Below are positions 25,305 through 33,965 of a stretch of 64,000 nucleotides of DNA, piece after piece. Source of the stretch: Bacteroides sp. Marseille-P3684 (GTDB lineage Bacteria > Bacteroidota > Bacteroidia > Bacteroidales > Bacteroidaceae); NCBI RefSeq assembly GCF_900291465.1, contig NZ_LT985808.1, positions 1,543,912 to 1,607,911 of the forward strand, given 5' to 3'. Made by a program: the position numbers and the translations under genes. Numbering within the stretch: position 1 is the stretch's first letter; each line of letters begins with the position of its first letter. A model generated the notes under the pieces. That model had not been told where the DNA came from. It searched no databases and saw only the letters and a list, made by a program, of their open reading frames with translations.

Positions 25305-26213
25305 TTATTCAGGGATGTATCCCAATTGATAAATGAGTGCGTTGATAATCTCGAACTTTTGCAGGACCAAAGGATAGTCGGCATACTGCCGGTGCACATC
25401 TTCGGGGGTAGAACTCAGGCAGAGCTGGACGTAAGAAGTCACGTCTTGTACCTGCTTGGGATAAATCCCGTTGGCTTCGGCATTGCTCCAGATGCTGATT
25501 CCACGTACGAGGAAACCGTGTTGCAAAAGGGTCTCCATATTGTCCTCGTCGGTTTCGTAGTCGAAGTAATTTCCGTAGAGCCCGTTGCCCGGTTCATAGA
25601 ACGGAGCCATGGGCTTGTCGACGCCCGAGAGGATGTTGCCCACGACGGTTGTCATGATTTCCCGGGACAGGGACAGCTTGTCTTCGTCCGTGGCGGTTGA
25701 GATGTCTCCCACGGCAATGGCGGTCGCTCTTTCTCCGGCAAAGGTCTTCAGGTCGGTCAGGGTGTCCCAGAAATCCTCGGTCAGTGTCTTCAGGACAAAC
25801 CAGGAGTAGGGACGTAGCCGGGTGCTGAGGTGGGGAAGTACATAGGCTTGCAGGAACTTGACTGCATCCTGCTTTTCACGGTCGGTGCTCAGGAACACGA
25901 AGTGATACTTCTTGGAGGAACGCACACCGCCGATGACATAGTCCAGGTCAAGCTTTTCGAGGAGGTATTGCGTCTCTCCGTAGCGGTCGACGCCCAACGG
26001 TTCGTAGCGCAGGGTGTCGTTGAAGAGCAGGTAGCTCCCCTCCTTGGCAAAGAACTGCCTGCGGAGTTCGGCTTCGGCGCTGGTGTCTTGCTCATCGGGC
26101 ATAAAGTAGGAGCTGCGGGGGTCGGTCTCTCCGGAGAGAACGTCGTCATCGCTGCAGGAGGCCAGTGCTCCCAAGGTCAGCAGACCGGCCAGGTAGAAGG
26201 TATATGGTTTCAT
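25305..26213 (-). CDS. SusCD-operon lipoprotein, resembles Mx1-type putative metallopeptidases but lacks the zinc motif
   Basis: 302 residues. Lipoprotein signal MKPYTFYLAGLLTLGALASCSDD. In order, FAKEGSYLLFNDTLRYEPLG, a central helical part, and a repeated pattern of acidic linkers resemble the Bacteroidetes putative zinc-binding metallopeptidase (Mx1-like) that often sits next to SusCD pairs. No HExxH or other complete zinc-binding motif can be seen, so if related it is probably a non-cutting binding protein. The family link is from overall pattern only and is uncertain. Third gene of the operon, 18 bp after SusD. Confidence 0.6.
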   Translation of the reverse strand: MKPYTFYLAGLLTLGALASCSDDDVLSGETDPRSSYFMPDEQDTSAEAELRRQFFAKEGSYLLFNDTLRYEPLGVDRYGETQYLLEKLDLDYVIGGVRSSKKYHFVFLSTDREKQDAVKFLQAYVLPHLSTRLRPYSWFVLKTLTEDFWDTLTDLKTFAGERATAIAVGDISTATDEDKLSLSREIMTTVVGNILSGVDKPMAPFYEPGNGLYGNYFDYETDEDNMETLLQHGFLVRGISIWSNAEANGIYPKQVQDVTSYVQLCLSSTPEDVHRQYADYPLVLQKFEIINALIYQLGYIPE

Positions 26214-26231
26214 ACGGATGGTCTTCTAGGG

Positions 26232-27812
26232 TTAATGGATAGGGATGAGTGTGTAGTCACGACGGGGATGTTCGTTGTTCTGCATGCCGGTGTTGAACTC
26301 CAGCACCTCGTTGGGGATAGGCAGGGTGTAGGCGGGATCATTCGCCTTCAGCACATAGCGTCGCCGTTCTGTCATGGTGGTGGAGTTGCGGCTCTCGAAC
26401 AGTGTGTATTCATGCACGATTTCTTTCGATTGGGGATGCACGGCGCACACGGCATAGCGGCGTAAGTCGAACCAGCGATGCCCCTCCAGTGCCAGTTCCC
26501 GGCGGCGTTCGTCGCGGATGGCTTCAATCAGCTTGTTGCCACTCTCTGTCAGCTGGTAGTCGCAGCCTGTCTTGTAACGGTTCATGCGCAACCGGTTGAT
26601 GATGTCCCGGGCGATGCCGTCGTGTCCCAGGTAAGCTTCTGCTTCCGCCTTGTTCAGATAAGCTTCGGCGGTGCGGAACAGGAAGCGGTCGGACACTTCT
26701 GCCAAGGCTCCCTTTGAAGCCCAGTTGTAGCCGTAATAGTAGTATTCCTGACTTGTCGTTTCAACGGTTGCCTTGTAGGGCATTTTCGGTTTGATGTCAC
26801 CCACGAAGTCTTCATACGTCCACCACCACTGCGTCTTGCGCAGGTCTTCGTCGGCATACGTTTGGTAGAGGTCTTGCGACACGCGGAAGCTCTTCCAGCT
26901 GTTGCACATGGTGCAGGTCACGTCCGAGCCGCCCATGGAGAAGAGGACTTCCGGATTGTCTTTACGCAGGAAGGCTTCTTCGGTTGTATTCAGGTTCTCC
27001 AGCTGGGTGTGGGGCGCCCGGAGGACTTTGTCGGCGTAGCGGCTGGCATCTTCCCACCGTTGCATGTAGAGGTAGACACGGCTCAGCAACAGGTTGACCG
27101 CCGTGCTGTCTGCCCGGTAGATGGTCTTGCGGGGTTCCGACTGGCTCAGGCTGCTTTCAGCCACCTGCAGGTCGGCAAGTATCTGGTCGTAGACTTCCTG
27201 CACGGTATTGCGGCGGAAGCGTTGGTCCTTCACTTCAGGGAATATCTTGATGGGGACTCCCAAGTCCGTTCGGGCGGAAGAGGGTTGGTATGGCTTGGCG
27301 TAGAGGTTGACGAGCCAGAAGTAGTACAAGGCACGCAGGAAGTGTGCTTCGCCGTTGACGCGGAGAGCGCCGGCTTTCTCCTGTGCGGTTGCCTGGGGAA
27401 TCTTGGGTACTTCGTTGATGATGTTATTGGCTACGTTGATAAGGCGGTAGGTCTCTTTCCACGTACCATTCTCCTGCTTGAAGCCGGAATCGTCTTCCGT
27501 CGCACCCACACGGTCCTGCCAGGTGAAGTAGCCGAAGATGGATTCATGGTCGTCGAACGTCTGTGTGAAGGTGCCGTTCTGCTCTTCGATTTCGTCACAG
27601 ATATATGGCAGGAAGTAGCCGATGTCGGGCGACGAGGCGAGGGGTTGGGACGCTTTGGTCCGGAGGTAGCAGTCGCCGATGAGCAGCTCGTCCAGGTCTG
27701 CATGGGAAGAAATGTAATATTTGTCTTGCGACTGTTCCTCCAGGAAGTCGGAGCAGTCGGAGAACGTGCCACAGCTCAGGAGAGCCAGGAGGCAACAGAT
27801 ATAGTGTTTCAT
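26232..27812 (-). CDS. SusD/RagB-type surface lipoprotein
   Basis: 526 residues counted from the ATG at 27812, which starts MKHYICCLLALLSCGTFSDCSDFLEEQSQ; an in-frame ATG four codons earlier is possible. The lipidated Cys is likely one of those near position 14-20. The N-terminal helical (TPR-like) part includes ALRVNGEAHFLRALYYFWLVNLYAKPYQP and DSTAVNLLLSRVYLYMQRWEDASRYADKVL, and the C-terminal end AIRDERRRELALEGHRWFDLRRYAV is the SusD signature. SusD proteins form the lid of the SusC pore and bind the ligand. The ligand here is unknown. It is 18 bp from the SusC stop. Confidence 0.95.
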   Translation of the reverse strand: MKHYICCLLALLSCGTFSDCSDFLEEQSQDKYYISSHADLDELLIGDCYLRTKASQPLASSPDIGYFLPYICDEIEEQNGTFTQTFDDHESIFGYFTWQDRVGATEDDSGFKQENGTWKETYRLINVANNIINEVPKIPQATAQEKAGALRVNGEAHFLRALYYFWLVNLYAKPYQPSSARTDLGVPIKIFPEVKDQRFRRNTVQEVYDQILADLQVAESSLSQSEPRKTIYRADSTAVNLLLSRVYLYMQRWEDASRYADKVLRAPHTQLENLNTTEEAFLRKDNPEVLFSMGGSDVTCTMCNSWKSFRVSQDLYQTYADEDLRKTQWWWTYEDFVGDIKPKMPYKATVETTSQEYYYYGYNWASKGALAEVSDRFLFRTAEAYLNKAEAEAYLGHDGIARDIINRLRMNRYKTGCDYQLTESGNKLIEAIRDERRRELALEGHRWFDLRRYAVCAVHPQSKEIVHEYTLFESRNSTTMTERRRYVLKANDPAYTLPIPNEVLEFNTGMQNNEHPRRDYTLIPIH

Positions 27813-27830
27813 AAGGTCAGTCATTAGAAG

Positions 27831-30800
27831 TTAGAAGTTGATGTTGAGTCCCAGCGTGTAGGTCGGGGTGTCGGTGAGCTGCACTTCGCTGAAACCGCCC
27901 TGGGTCGGTGTCTGTCCTTTCAGTCGGCTGTCGCAGAAGGTGTAGAGGTTGGTAGCCTCCAGTGTCAGGGCGACGCGCTGCATCTTCCAGGCATCAAGGA
28001 TACGTTTGGGCAGTTCGTAGGTCAGCGAGAGGCTTTGCACTTTCAGGTAGTTGCCGCTTGCCACACGGGCATTGGAGTAGTCATACATGTCCCAGAGCAC
28101 TTCATGGAACCGGGCGCCGGAATACAGCGAGCTCCAGTGACGCCAGTAGTCGTAGTAGCCGTTGGATGCCTTGCCCATGACGGCGGGAATCTGCGTGTAC
28201 GCTTCGTCGCCGGGTTTCTGCCAGGCGGACAGCAGGACGCGGTTCATGTTCTTTTCCGACGAGTAGCCGTTGACATAGTTGTCGAACACACGGAACAGGC
28301 GAGTCTTGGCACCCATGCTGTAATACAGCCCGATGTTCAGCCTCCAGGCTTTGTAGGTGAAGGTGTTGTTGATGCTGCCGGTGACCGTCGGCTCGCGTGG
28401 ACCGGAGGGTTCCAGGATGGTCGTATAGGTCTCATAGGGCGACATGGTTTCCAGCTCGCTGATGCGCTCTTCTCCGTCATCGAACAACGGACCTCCGTTC
28501 AGGGGATTCAGTCCCAGAAAGCGGTAAGACCAGAAGGTTCCGATGGCATACCCCTTGACGACAGCTTCTCCGGAGAGGAACGAATCCAGCGTATAGGCTT
28601 GGGAGCCCGGAGCCGTCAGCATCTCATTGGTCACGTGGGAGAGGGAGCCCGACAGCACCCAGTTGAATGACGGGGTACGGACGGGGACGAAGGTCGCGTT
28701 GAAGTTGTAGCCGCGGTTCACCATCGTGCCGGAGTTGATGACGTAGGAGTCAAAGCCGTTGACATCGGAAATCACCTTGTTCATGAAAGCGTCGTCCGTA
28801 CGCTTGTGGTAATACTCGAATTGCAGCTGTACGCGGTTCCGGAAGAAGGAGCCTTCGAGCGAGAGGTTGACTGTGCGCGTCTTTTCCCACCGCAGGTCGG
28901 GGTTGGCAAAGGTGGAGATGGTCGAGGTCAGTTCGTTGTAATAGGAGTTCATGGAACCTTTCTTCAGGATGGGTTCGGGGCTTTGCCCGTTGAGCATGTT
29001 TCCCTGTTCACCGTAGGAAGCTTTGAAAGTGAGTCCGTCTATCTGGTCCCACACTTTCTTCAGGGGGAAGACTTCGCTCAGGTCGACCATGCCGGACACG
29101 GACCATACCGGGAGCAGCTTCTCGTTGCTCCGGCTGCCGAACTGGTTGGAGCCGTCGTACCGTGCATTGGCGTTCAGGGTAAAATAGTTGCGGAAACTGT
29201 AGGATGCAGTCGCATAGGCAGCCACCAGGTTCGTCCGGGTATCGGTGAGGGTCGGATGGTTCGCGAGCAGCCAGGCGTTGTACTCGGTATAGTCCGTCGT
29301 GAGGTCCTCCACGAAGCTGCGTCCACGGTCGGGATAGTAACCCCGTTCCGTACGGGAGTAGGAGTTGTAGTGGGAGGACTGTGCCTCAGCTCCCAGGGCG
29401 ATGTTCAGGTAGTGTTGTCCCTCGTCGCCGAGTGCCTTGCTGATGTTGCCTTGCAGACGGGCGGTGTAACTCTTGTTGGAGGTGGATTGTGTGCTCAGCT
29501 CGCCGCCGTAGGGCAGTTCGCTCCGGTCTTTGGGCGGCACTTCTCCATACTCACACTTGCGTAAGGCTGCCACGTGGAACGAGCGTTCGCCCCAGTAGCC
29601 TTCCAGACCGGCGCGTGTGGTCGTTCCGGACAGGATGGCGTTGATGAATGCCCAGTCGGTCATGTCGTAGCGCAGGTTCAGTGTGGTGGTCAGTCCGTTG
29701 GTGCTCTGGCTCTGTCCGCTGTTGGCCAGCTCGTTCAGGATGTTGAAGTTCAGGTAGCTGGTGTCGCTTGCAGGCTTCTTGTAGAAGGCGTACGAGCCAT
29801 CCTCGTTGTATGCCGGGATGGCGCGGCTGGTGTTGTAGGCATAATCGATGGGGTTGAGGCTCGTCTGGGGATACTTCTTGTCGTTCTGGTATCCGCTCAG
29901 GCTGAACTCTGCCTGAAACTTGGGGCTGAGCACCATGTTCAGCTTGATGTTGCCCGTATAGCGTCGGTTGGTCGTTCCCTTCACGACATCATCCTCGTCG
30001 GTATATCCCACCGAGCCGTAGTAGCGGATGTTGTTGGAGCCGCCGGAGATGCTCACGTTGTGGTTCTGTGAGAAGGAGTTGTGTGTCAGGATGTCAAACC
30101 AGTCGGTGTTCATCGTCTGCAGGCGTGCCACCTCAGCTTGGAACTCCTCTTCCGTGTAGTTCCTGTTGTAGAGTTTCTTCAGGGCTGCCTCATAGCCGAC
30201 GAGAGGCATGTTCGACGGATAGTCGTAGTGGATGTCGACGAGGTGTTGCGAGAACCCGATGCGCTCCCTGGAGTCCATCAGGTCGATGTGTGGGTCGCTG
30301 TAGTAGGGGCGACGGCGGAAGGTCGCCTGTCCGCTGTAGGACACTGTCGGCTTTCCTACCCGTCCTTTCTTGGTTGTGATGACGATGACGCCGTTGGCGG
30401 CTTTCGTTCCATAGAGTGCCGTGGCAGCGGCATCCTTCAGCACGTCGAGGCGTTCGATGTCCTGCGGGTTGATGCCCGAGATGGCATTACCGATACGGTT
30501 CACATAGTCCGGGTCGTTGAGTACGTCGGGCGAGAGTTCCACCGGGTCTGTCACGATGATGCCGTCGACCACCCACAGCGGTTCCCGATTTCCGATGATG
30601 GTCGACGTGCCCCGGATGCGCAGCCGGGGAGTGGCATTGATGTCGCTGCTGTTGGTGCTGACAATCATGTCCGGAATCTTCCCTTCCAGCATTTGCGACA
30701 GGTTGCTGGTACCGAGCACCCGTATGTCGTCCATCTTGACGGAAGTCACCGCGCTGGTCAGGTGGCGGCGGTCCAGCTGTTGGTATCCGGTGACGACCAC

Positions 30801-31406
30801 TTCGTCCATCAGTTGGGAGTCATCCTCCAGGACCAGTTTCACCTCTTCGCCCCGGCGCACCTTGCGCGTCACGGTCTTTTTGCCGATGAACGTCGCTTCC
30901 AGGATGGCTTGTCCTGTGGAAAGCGGCAGGGTGAAGTGCCCGTCGAGGTCGGTGACAACCCCGTCCTTGCTACCCTGTCTGCGGATGGCAACTCCCACCA
31001 TGGGCGTACCCGTCTCATCGACGACCGTACCGCTCACGGCGTTCTCCTGTCCCGCCTTGGGCGGTTGCTTCCGGTATACCTGGATAAACCGTCCCTCCAC
31101 ACCGAATTTCAGCTCTGTCCCTTGCAGGGCTGCCTGCAGCGCTTCGCTCATGGTGACTTTGTTCAGCGTAAGGCTGGTCCGGTAGTCTGCCACATCCTCA
31201 TACGTGAATTGCAGACGGTAGAAGTCCGACAGGCGTTCCAGCTGACGGAGGGCATCAGCCAGGTTTTCGTCTTTACAAGAATAGGTGATGGGATTCCCCT
31301 GGTCGAGAGACTGTCCGTAGGCTGCTGCCTGGAACAGGATGAGGCAGACCCACGTCAGCAGACGGACGTGTAGCCGTTTCCTCCTCTTTCTAAAAATTAA
31401 TTGCAT
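27831..31406 (-). CDS. SusC/RagA-type TonB-dependent transporter with signalling STN domain
   Basis: 1191 residues. Signal peptide to about 32, then an STN domain (about 38-105: ITYSCKDENLADALRQLERLSDFYRLQFTYEDVADYRTSLTLNKVTMSEALQAAL), a carboxypeptidase-regulatory-like domain (about 122-195), the TonB-box-like DEVVVTGY (about 206), a plug with GTSTIIGNREPLWVVDGI, VLKDAAATALYGTKAANGVIVITTKKG, and a 22-strand barrel to the terminal YTLGLNINF. The STN domain marks it as a sensor as well as importer, matching the ECF sigma/FecR pair nearby. No glycoside hydrolase or peptidase accompanies it, so the cargo is unknown; RagAB relatives import peptides. First gene of the six-gene leftward operon. Confidence 0.97.
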   Translation of the reverse strand: MQLIFRKRRKRLHVRLLTWVCLILFQAAAYGQSLDQGNPITYSCKDENLADALRQLERLSDFYRLQFTYEDVADYRTSLTLNKVTMSEALQAALQGTELKFGVEGRFIQVYRKQPPKAGQENAVSGTVVDETGTPMVGVAIRRQGSKDGVVTDLDGHFTLPLSTGQAILEATFIGKKTVTRKVRRGEEVKLVLEDDSQLMDEVVVTGYQQLDRRHLTSAVTSVKMDDIRVLGTSNLSQMLEGKIPDMIVSTNSSDINATPRLRIRGTSTIIGNREPLWVVDGIIVTDPVELSPDVLNDPDYVNRIGNAISGINPQDIERLDVLKDAAATALYGTKAANGVIVITTKKGRVGKPTVSYSGQATFRRRPYYSDPHIDLMDSRERIGFSQHLVDIHYDYPSNMPLVGYEAALKKLYNRNYTEEEFQAEVARLQTMNTDWFDILTHNSFSQNHNVSISGGSNNIRYYGSVGYTDEDDVVKGTTNRRYTGNIKLNMVLSPKFQAEFSLSGYQNDKKYPQTSLNPIDYAYNTSRAIPAYNEDGSYAFYKKPASDTSYLNFNILNELANSGQSQSTNGLTTTLNLRYDMTDWAFINAILSGTTTRAGLEGYWGERSFHVAALRKCEYGEVPPKDRSELPYGGELSTQSTSNKSYTARLQGNISKALGDEGQHYLNIALGAEAQSSHYNSYSRTERGYYPDRGRSFVEDLTTDYTEYNAWLLANHPTLTDTRTNLVAAYATASYSFRNYFTLNANARYDGSNQFGSRSNEKLLPVWSVSGMVDLSEVFPLKKVWDQIDGLTFKASYGEQGNMLNGQSPEPILKKGSMNSYYNELTSTISTFANPDLRWEKTRTVNLSLEGSFFRNRVQLQFEYYHKRTDDAFMNKVISDVNGFDSYVINSGTMVNRGYNFNATFVPVRTPSFNWVLSGSLSHVTNEMLTAPGSQAYTLDSFLSGEAVVKGYAIGTFWSYRFLGLNPLNGGPLFDDGEERISELETMSPYETYTTILEPSGPREPTVTGSINNTFTYKAWRLNIGLYYSMGAKTRLFRVFDNYVNGYSSEKNMNRVLLSAWQKPGDEAYTQIPAVMGKASNGYYDYWRHWSSLYSGARFHEVLWDMYDYSNARVASGNYLKVQSLSLTYELPKRILDAWKMQRVALTLEATNLYTFCDSRLKGQTPTQGGFSEVQLTDTPTYTLGLNINF

Positions 31407-31525
31407 ATCGGTAGCGTTTAAAGATTAAAAATTCTCGGATATTTACTCATAAAACACTCCGTACGGGCAAATGGATACCCTCTCCCCGAATCTTTTTTTG
31501 CGGAAGGACAGCCTGTCGCTTGCCT

Positions 31526-32092
31526 TTGTCAAAAAGCAACCATTTTCCTCCTTCCGCTTGACAGATTTTGTTCAATCGTCCTTTTCTGCTAACGCGTACT
31601 TTTCAAAAATCCGATAAGCTGGAGACGAAACGTGAATGATTGCAAACGAAACGCACGGAAAAAGCCTTTGATTTTAGAAAACTATACATTTCATTTCCGG
31701 AATATGGACAAAACGTGCCCGGAACAATATTGTTTCGCGCGCCAAACAATATAGTTTGAGGCGTCAAACAATATAGTTTCACCTGCCAAACTCTATTGTT
31801 TCGTGCCCGGAAGTCAAATCTTTGGAAAATGAAACGCAAAAACACCGGGTTTCACTCTCCAGAAGGAGTGCCGTGTCAACAAATTGGAAGGTAATAAAAT
31901 GTGTTGGATTGGGAGCAGGGGATGTTCGCGTGGAAGCCGGATGCCCTCTGAATGCCCTATCAGGATAGCTTTTCCGGTGAATCGGTAGCAAGGTGTATTT
32001 TGCGAATCACCCGAGAAGGGCCTCGGAATCCACCCAATCGTATTTTGGTGCGAGCAGGCTCTCTGTGGAGCGATTCGTTTGACATTTTGTCA
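31526..32092 (+). repeat. Composite intergenic element, copy 2
   Basis: Starts with TTGTCAAAAAGCAACCATT (31526-31544) and ends with GTTTGACATTTTGTCA (to 32092). Distances from the first palindrome to both ends match those of copy 3 to within 1 bp over 567 bp. Blocks include GCTAACGC, the palindrome array, AACACCGGGTTTCACTCTCC and the TGTATTTTGCGAATC segment. It lies between the divergent SusC and leuA operons. No reading frame is shared by the copies. Confidence 0.75.
31722..31823. repeat. Palindrome array 2, 22-bp period
   Basis: 14-bp units start at 31722, 31744, 31766 and 31788 (GAACAATATTGTTT, AAACAATATAGTTT twice, AAACTCTATTGTTT), and a degenerate fifth at 31810 (GAAGTCAAATCTTT). Every step is exactly 22 bp. 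Spacers are 8 bp and GC-rich (CGCGCGCC, GAGGCGTC, CACCTGCC). Confidence 0.9.
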
Positions 32093-32172
32093 GAAGGGAA
32101 GGGAATGTTGGTGAAAAAACAATACGTTCTGACAGAATTAAAGAAAATGCGATAAAAAAGTAACATATTATT

Positions 32173-32202
32173 TTTGATATATCAAATAAACCGTTACTTT
32201 TG
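32173..32202 (+). promoter_or_regulatory. Promoter of the leucine operon
   Basis: TTTG (32173-32176) and TACTTTTG (32195-32202) form a -33/-7 pair with 18 bp between them, the best Bacteroidetes promoter in the window. The leader ATG lies 23 bp after the -7 element. Confidence 0.75.
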
Positions 32203-32224
32203 CATCCGTAAAACAAAAAAAAGT

Positions 32225-32311
32225 ATGATACAGAACAGTCTGCATATTCTAGGTCTGAACATTTCCATTATTCTACTGGCGAAGGTCGGCGGAAGTGGGT
32301 GTTGCGCTTAG
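32225..32311 (+). CDS. Ile/Leu-rich leader peptide of the leucine operon
   Basis: A 28-codon frame: MIQNSLHILGLNISIILL and then AKVGGSGCCA. It has five leucine, five isoleucine and one valine codons, with ATT ATT CTA CTG in a row, and lies between the operon promoter and a hairpin terminator. This is the arrangement of amino acid attenuators: slow translation when charged Leu- or Ile-tRNA is scarce would leave GGAAGTG (32291-32297) free to pair with CACTTCC (32350-32356), breaking the terminator. Too short to be called by normal gene finding. Function inferred from position and composition. Confidence 0.8.
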   Translation: MIQNSLHILGLNISIILLAKVGGSGCCA

Positions 32312-32338
32312 AATCGTGTATGACGATGAAGATACATG

Positions 32339-32374
32339 AAAGCCTTTCTCACTTCCGGGTGCGAAAGGCTTTTT
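32339..32374 (+). terminator. Attenuator terminator ahead of leuA
   Basis: AAAGCCTTTC (32339-32348) pairs with GAAAGGCTTT (32363-32372), with a CAC/GTG extension in the loop; a T-run follows. It ends about 42 bp before the leuA ATG. Confidence 0.85.
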
Positions 32375-32415
32375 GATTTTGTGAGCTGTGCGAAACTTAA
32401 AAAAACAAATACACT

Positions 32416-33912
32416 ATGAGTGACAGACTTTTTATTTTCGATACCACCCTTCGCGATGGTGAACAGGTGCCCGGCTGTCAGTTGAACACCGTGGAAAAGA
32501 TTCAGGTGGCTCGCCAGTTGGAAGCACTGGGAGTGGATATCATCGAGGCAGGATTCCCCATCTCCAGTCCCGGTGACTTCAATTCAGTGGTGGAAATATC
32601 CAAGGCAGTGACCTGGCCCACCATCTGTGCACTGACGCGTGCGGTGGAGAAGGACATCGACGTGGCTGCCGAGGCGCTGAAGTACGCCAAGCGCAAACGT
32701 ATCCACACCGGCATCGGCACGTCCGACTCACACATCCGTTACAAGTTCAACTCCAACCGGGAAGAAATCATCGAGCGTGCGGTGGCTGCCGTGAAGTATG
32801 CACGTCGTTTTGTCGACGATGTGGAGTTCTATGCCGAGGATGCCGGACGGACGGAGAACGAATACCTCGCCCGGGTGGTGGAGGCGGTCATCAAGGCAGG
32901 TGCTACGGTGGTCAACATCCCCGACACGACGGGTTACTGTCTGCCGGGCGAGTATGGTGAAAAGATCAAGTACCTCATGGAGCATGTCGACGGCATCGAC
33001 CGCGCCATCCTCTCCACCCACTGTCACAACGACCTCGGCATGGCGACTGCCAACACCATCAGCGGTGTGCTTAACGGGGCACGTCAGGTGGAGGTGACCA
33101 TCAACGGTATCGGCGAGCGTGCCGGAAACACTTCGCTCGAGGAGATTGCCATGATTGTGAAGTGCCACAAGGACATCGACATCGAGACCAACATCAACAC
33201 CCAGAAGATATACCCCACGAGCCGCATGGTCTCCAGCCTGATGAACATGCCCGTGCAGCCCAACAAGGCGATTGTCGGACGCAACGCCTTCGCACACTCG
33301 TCGGGCATCCACCAGGACGGTGTGCTGAAGAACGTGCAGACCTACGAGATTATCGACCCCAAGGATGTGGGCATCGACGACAATGCCATCGTGCTCACCG
33401 CCCGCAGCGGACGTGCTGCCTTGAAACACCGTCTGCAGGTGATGGGCGTGGAGCTGGCACCAGAGAAGCTCGACAAAGTGTATGACGCCTTCCTGAAGCT
33501 GGCGGACAAGAAGAAGGAAATCAACGACGACGATGTGCTCATGCTGGCAGGGGCTGACCGTTCGGAGAACCACCGCATCAAGTTGGAATACCTTCAGGTG
33601 ACCAGTGGTGTGGGGGTACGCTCCGTGGCAAGCCTCGGGGTAAACATCTCCGGAGAGAAGTTTGAAGCTGCCGCTACGGGCAACGGTCCGGTAGATGCCG
33701 CTATCCGTGCACTGAAGAAAATCATCGATCGCCAGATGGTGCTGAAGGAGTTCACCATCCAGGCTATCAGCAAGGGCAGCGACGATGTGGGCAAGGTGCA
33801 CATGCAGGTGGAGTATGACGGACACGTCTACTACGGCTTCGGTGCGAACACCGACATCGTGGCGGCTTCGGTAGAGGCTTACATCGACTGTATCAACAAG
33901 TTCAAACACTAG
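32416..33912 (+). CDS. leuA: 2-isopropylmalate synthase
   Basis: First committed step of leucine synthesis: acetyl-CoA plus 2-oxoisovalerate to 2-isopropylmalate. 498 residues: a TIM-barrel starting [18 protein letters not shown], with metal-binding [39 protein letters not shown], the central [17 protein letters not shown], and the C-terminal regulatory domain (about 385-498) where leucine inhibits. Behind the attenuator and first of five genes. A hairpin GGACGCAC/GTGCGTCC (33927-33947) lies in the gap to leuC. Confidence 0.97.
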   Translation: MSDRLFIFDTTLRDGEQVPGCQLNTVEKIQVARQLEALGVDIIEAGFPISSPGDFNSVVEISKAVTWPTICALTRAVEKDIDVAAEALKYAKRKRIHTGIGTSDSHIRYKFNSNREEIIERAVAAVKYARRFVDDVEFYAEDAGRTENEYLARVVEAVIKAGATVVNIPDTTGYCLPGEYGEKIKYLMEHVDGIDRAILSTHCHNDLGMATANTISGVLNGARQVEVTINGIGERAGNTSLEEIAMIVKCHKDIDIETNINTQKIYPTSRMVSSLMNMPVQPNKAIVGRNAFAHSSGIHQDGVLKNVQTYEIIDPKDVGIDDNAIVLTARSGRAALKHRLQVMGVELAPEKLDKVYDAFLKLADKKKEINDDDVLMLAGADRSENHRIKLEYLQVTSGVGVRSVASLGVNISGEKFEAAATGNGPVDAAIRALKKIIDRQMVLKEFTIQAISKGSDDVGKVHMQVEYDGHVYYGFGANTDIVAASVEAYIDCINKFKH

Positions 33913-33926
33913 GATTTTCAAGAACC

Positions 33927-33947
33927 GGACGCACTGCCTGTGCGTCC
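33927..33947. repeat. Hairpin between leuA and leuC
   Basis: GGACGCAC (33927-33934) and GTGCGTCC (33940-33947) with a 5-bp loop. No T-run; more likely an mRNA-stability or processing hairpin. Confidence 0.6.
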
Positions 33948-33965
33948 CCCTACAAACATACCTCA

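Noticed and set aside
31603-31845. 80-codon minus-strand frame in composite copy 2
   Set aside because: Not kept as a frame in copies 1 or 3, so not a gene of the element.
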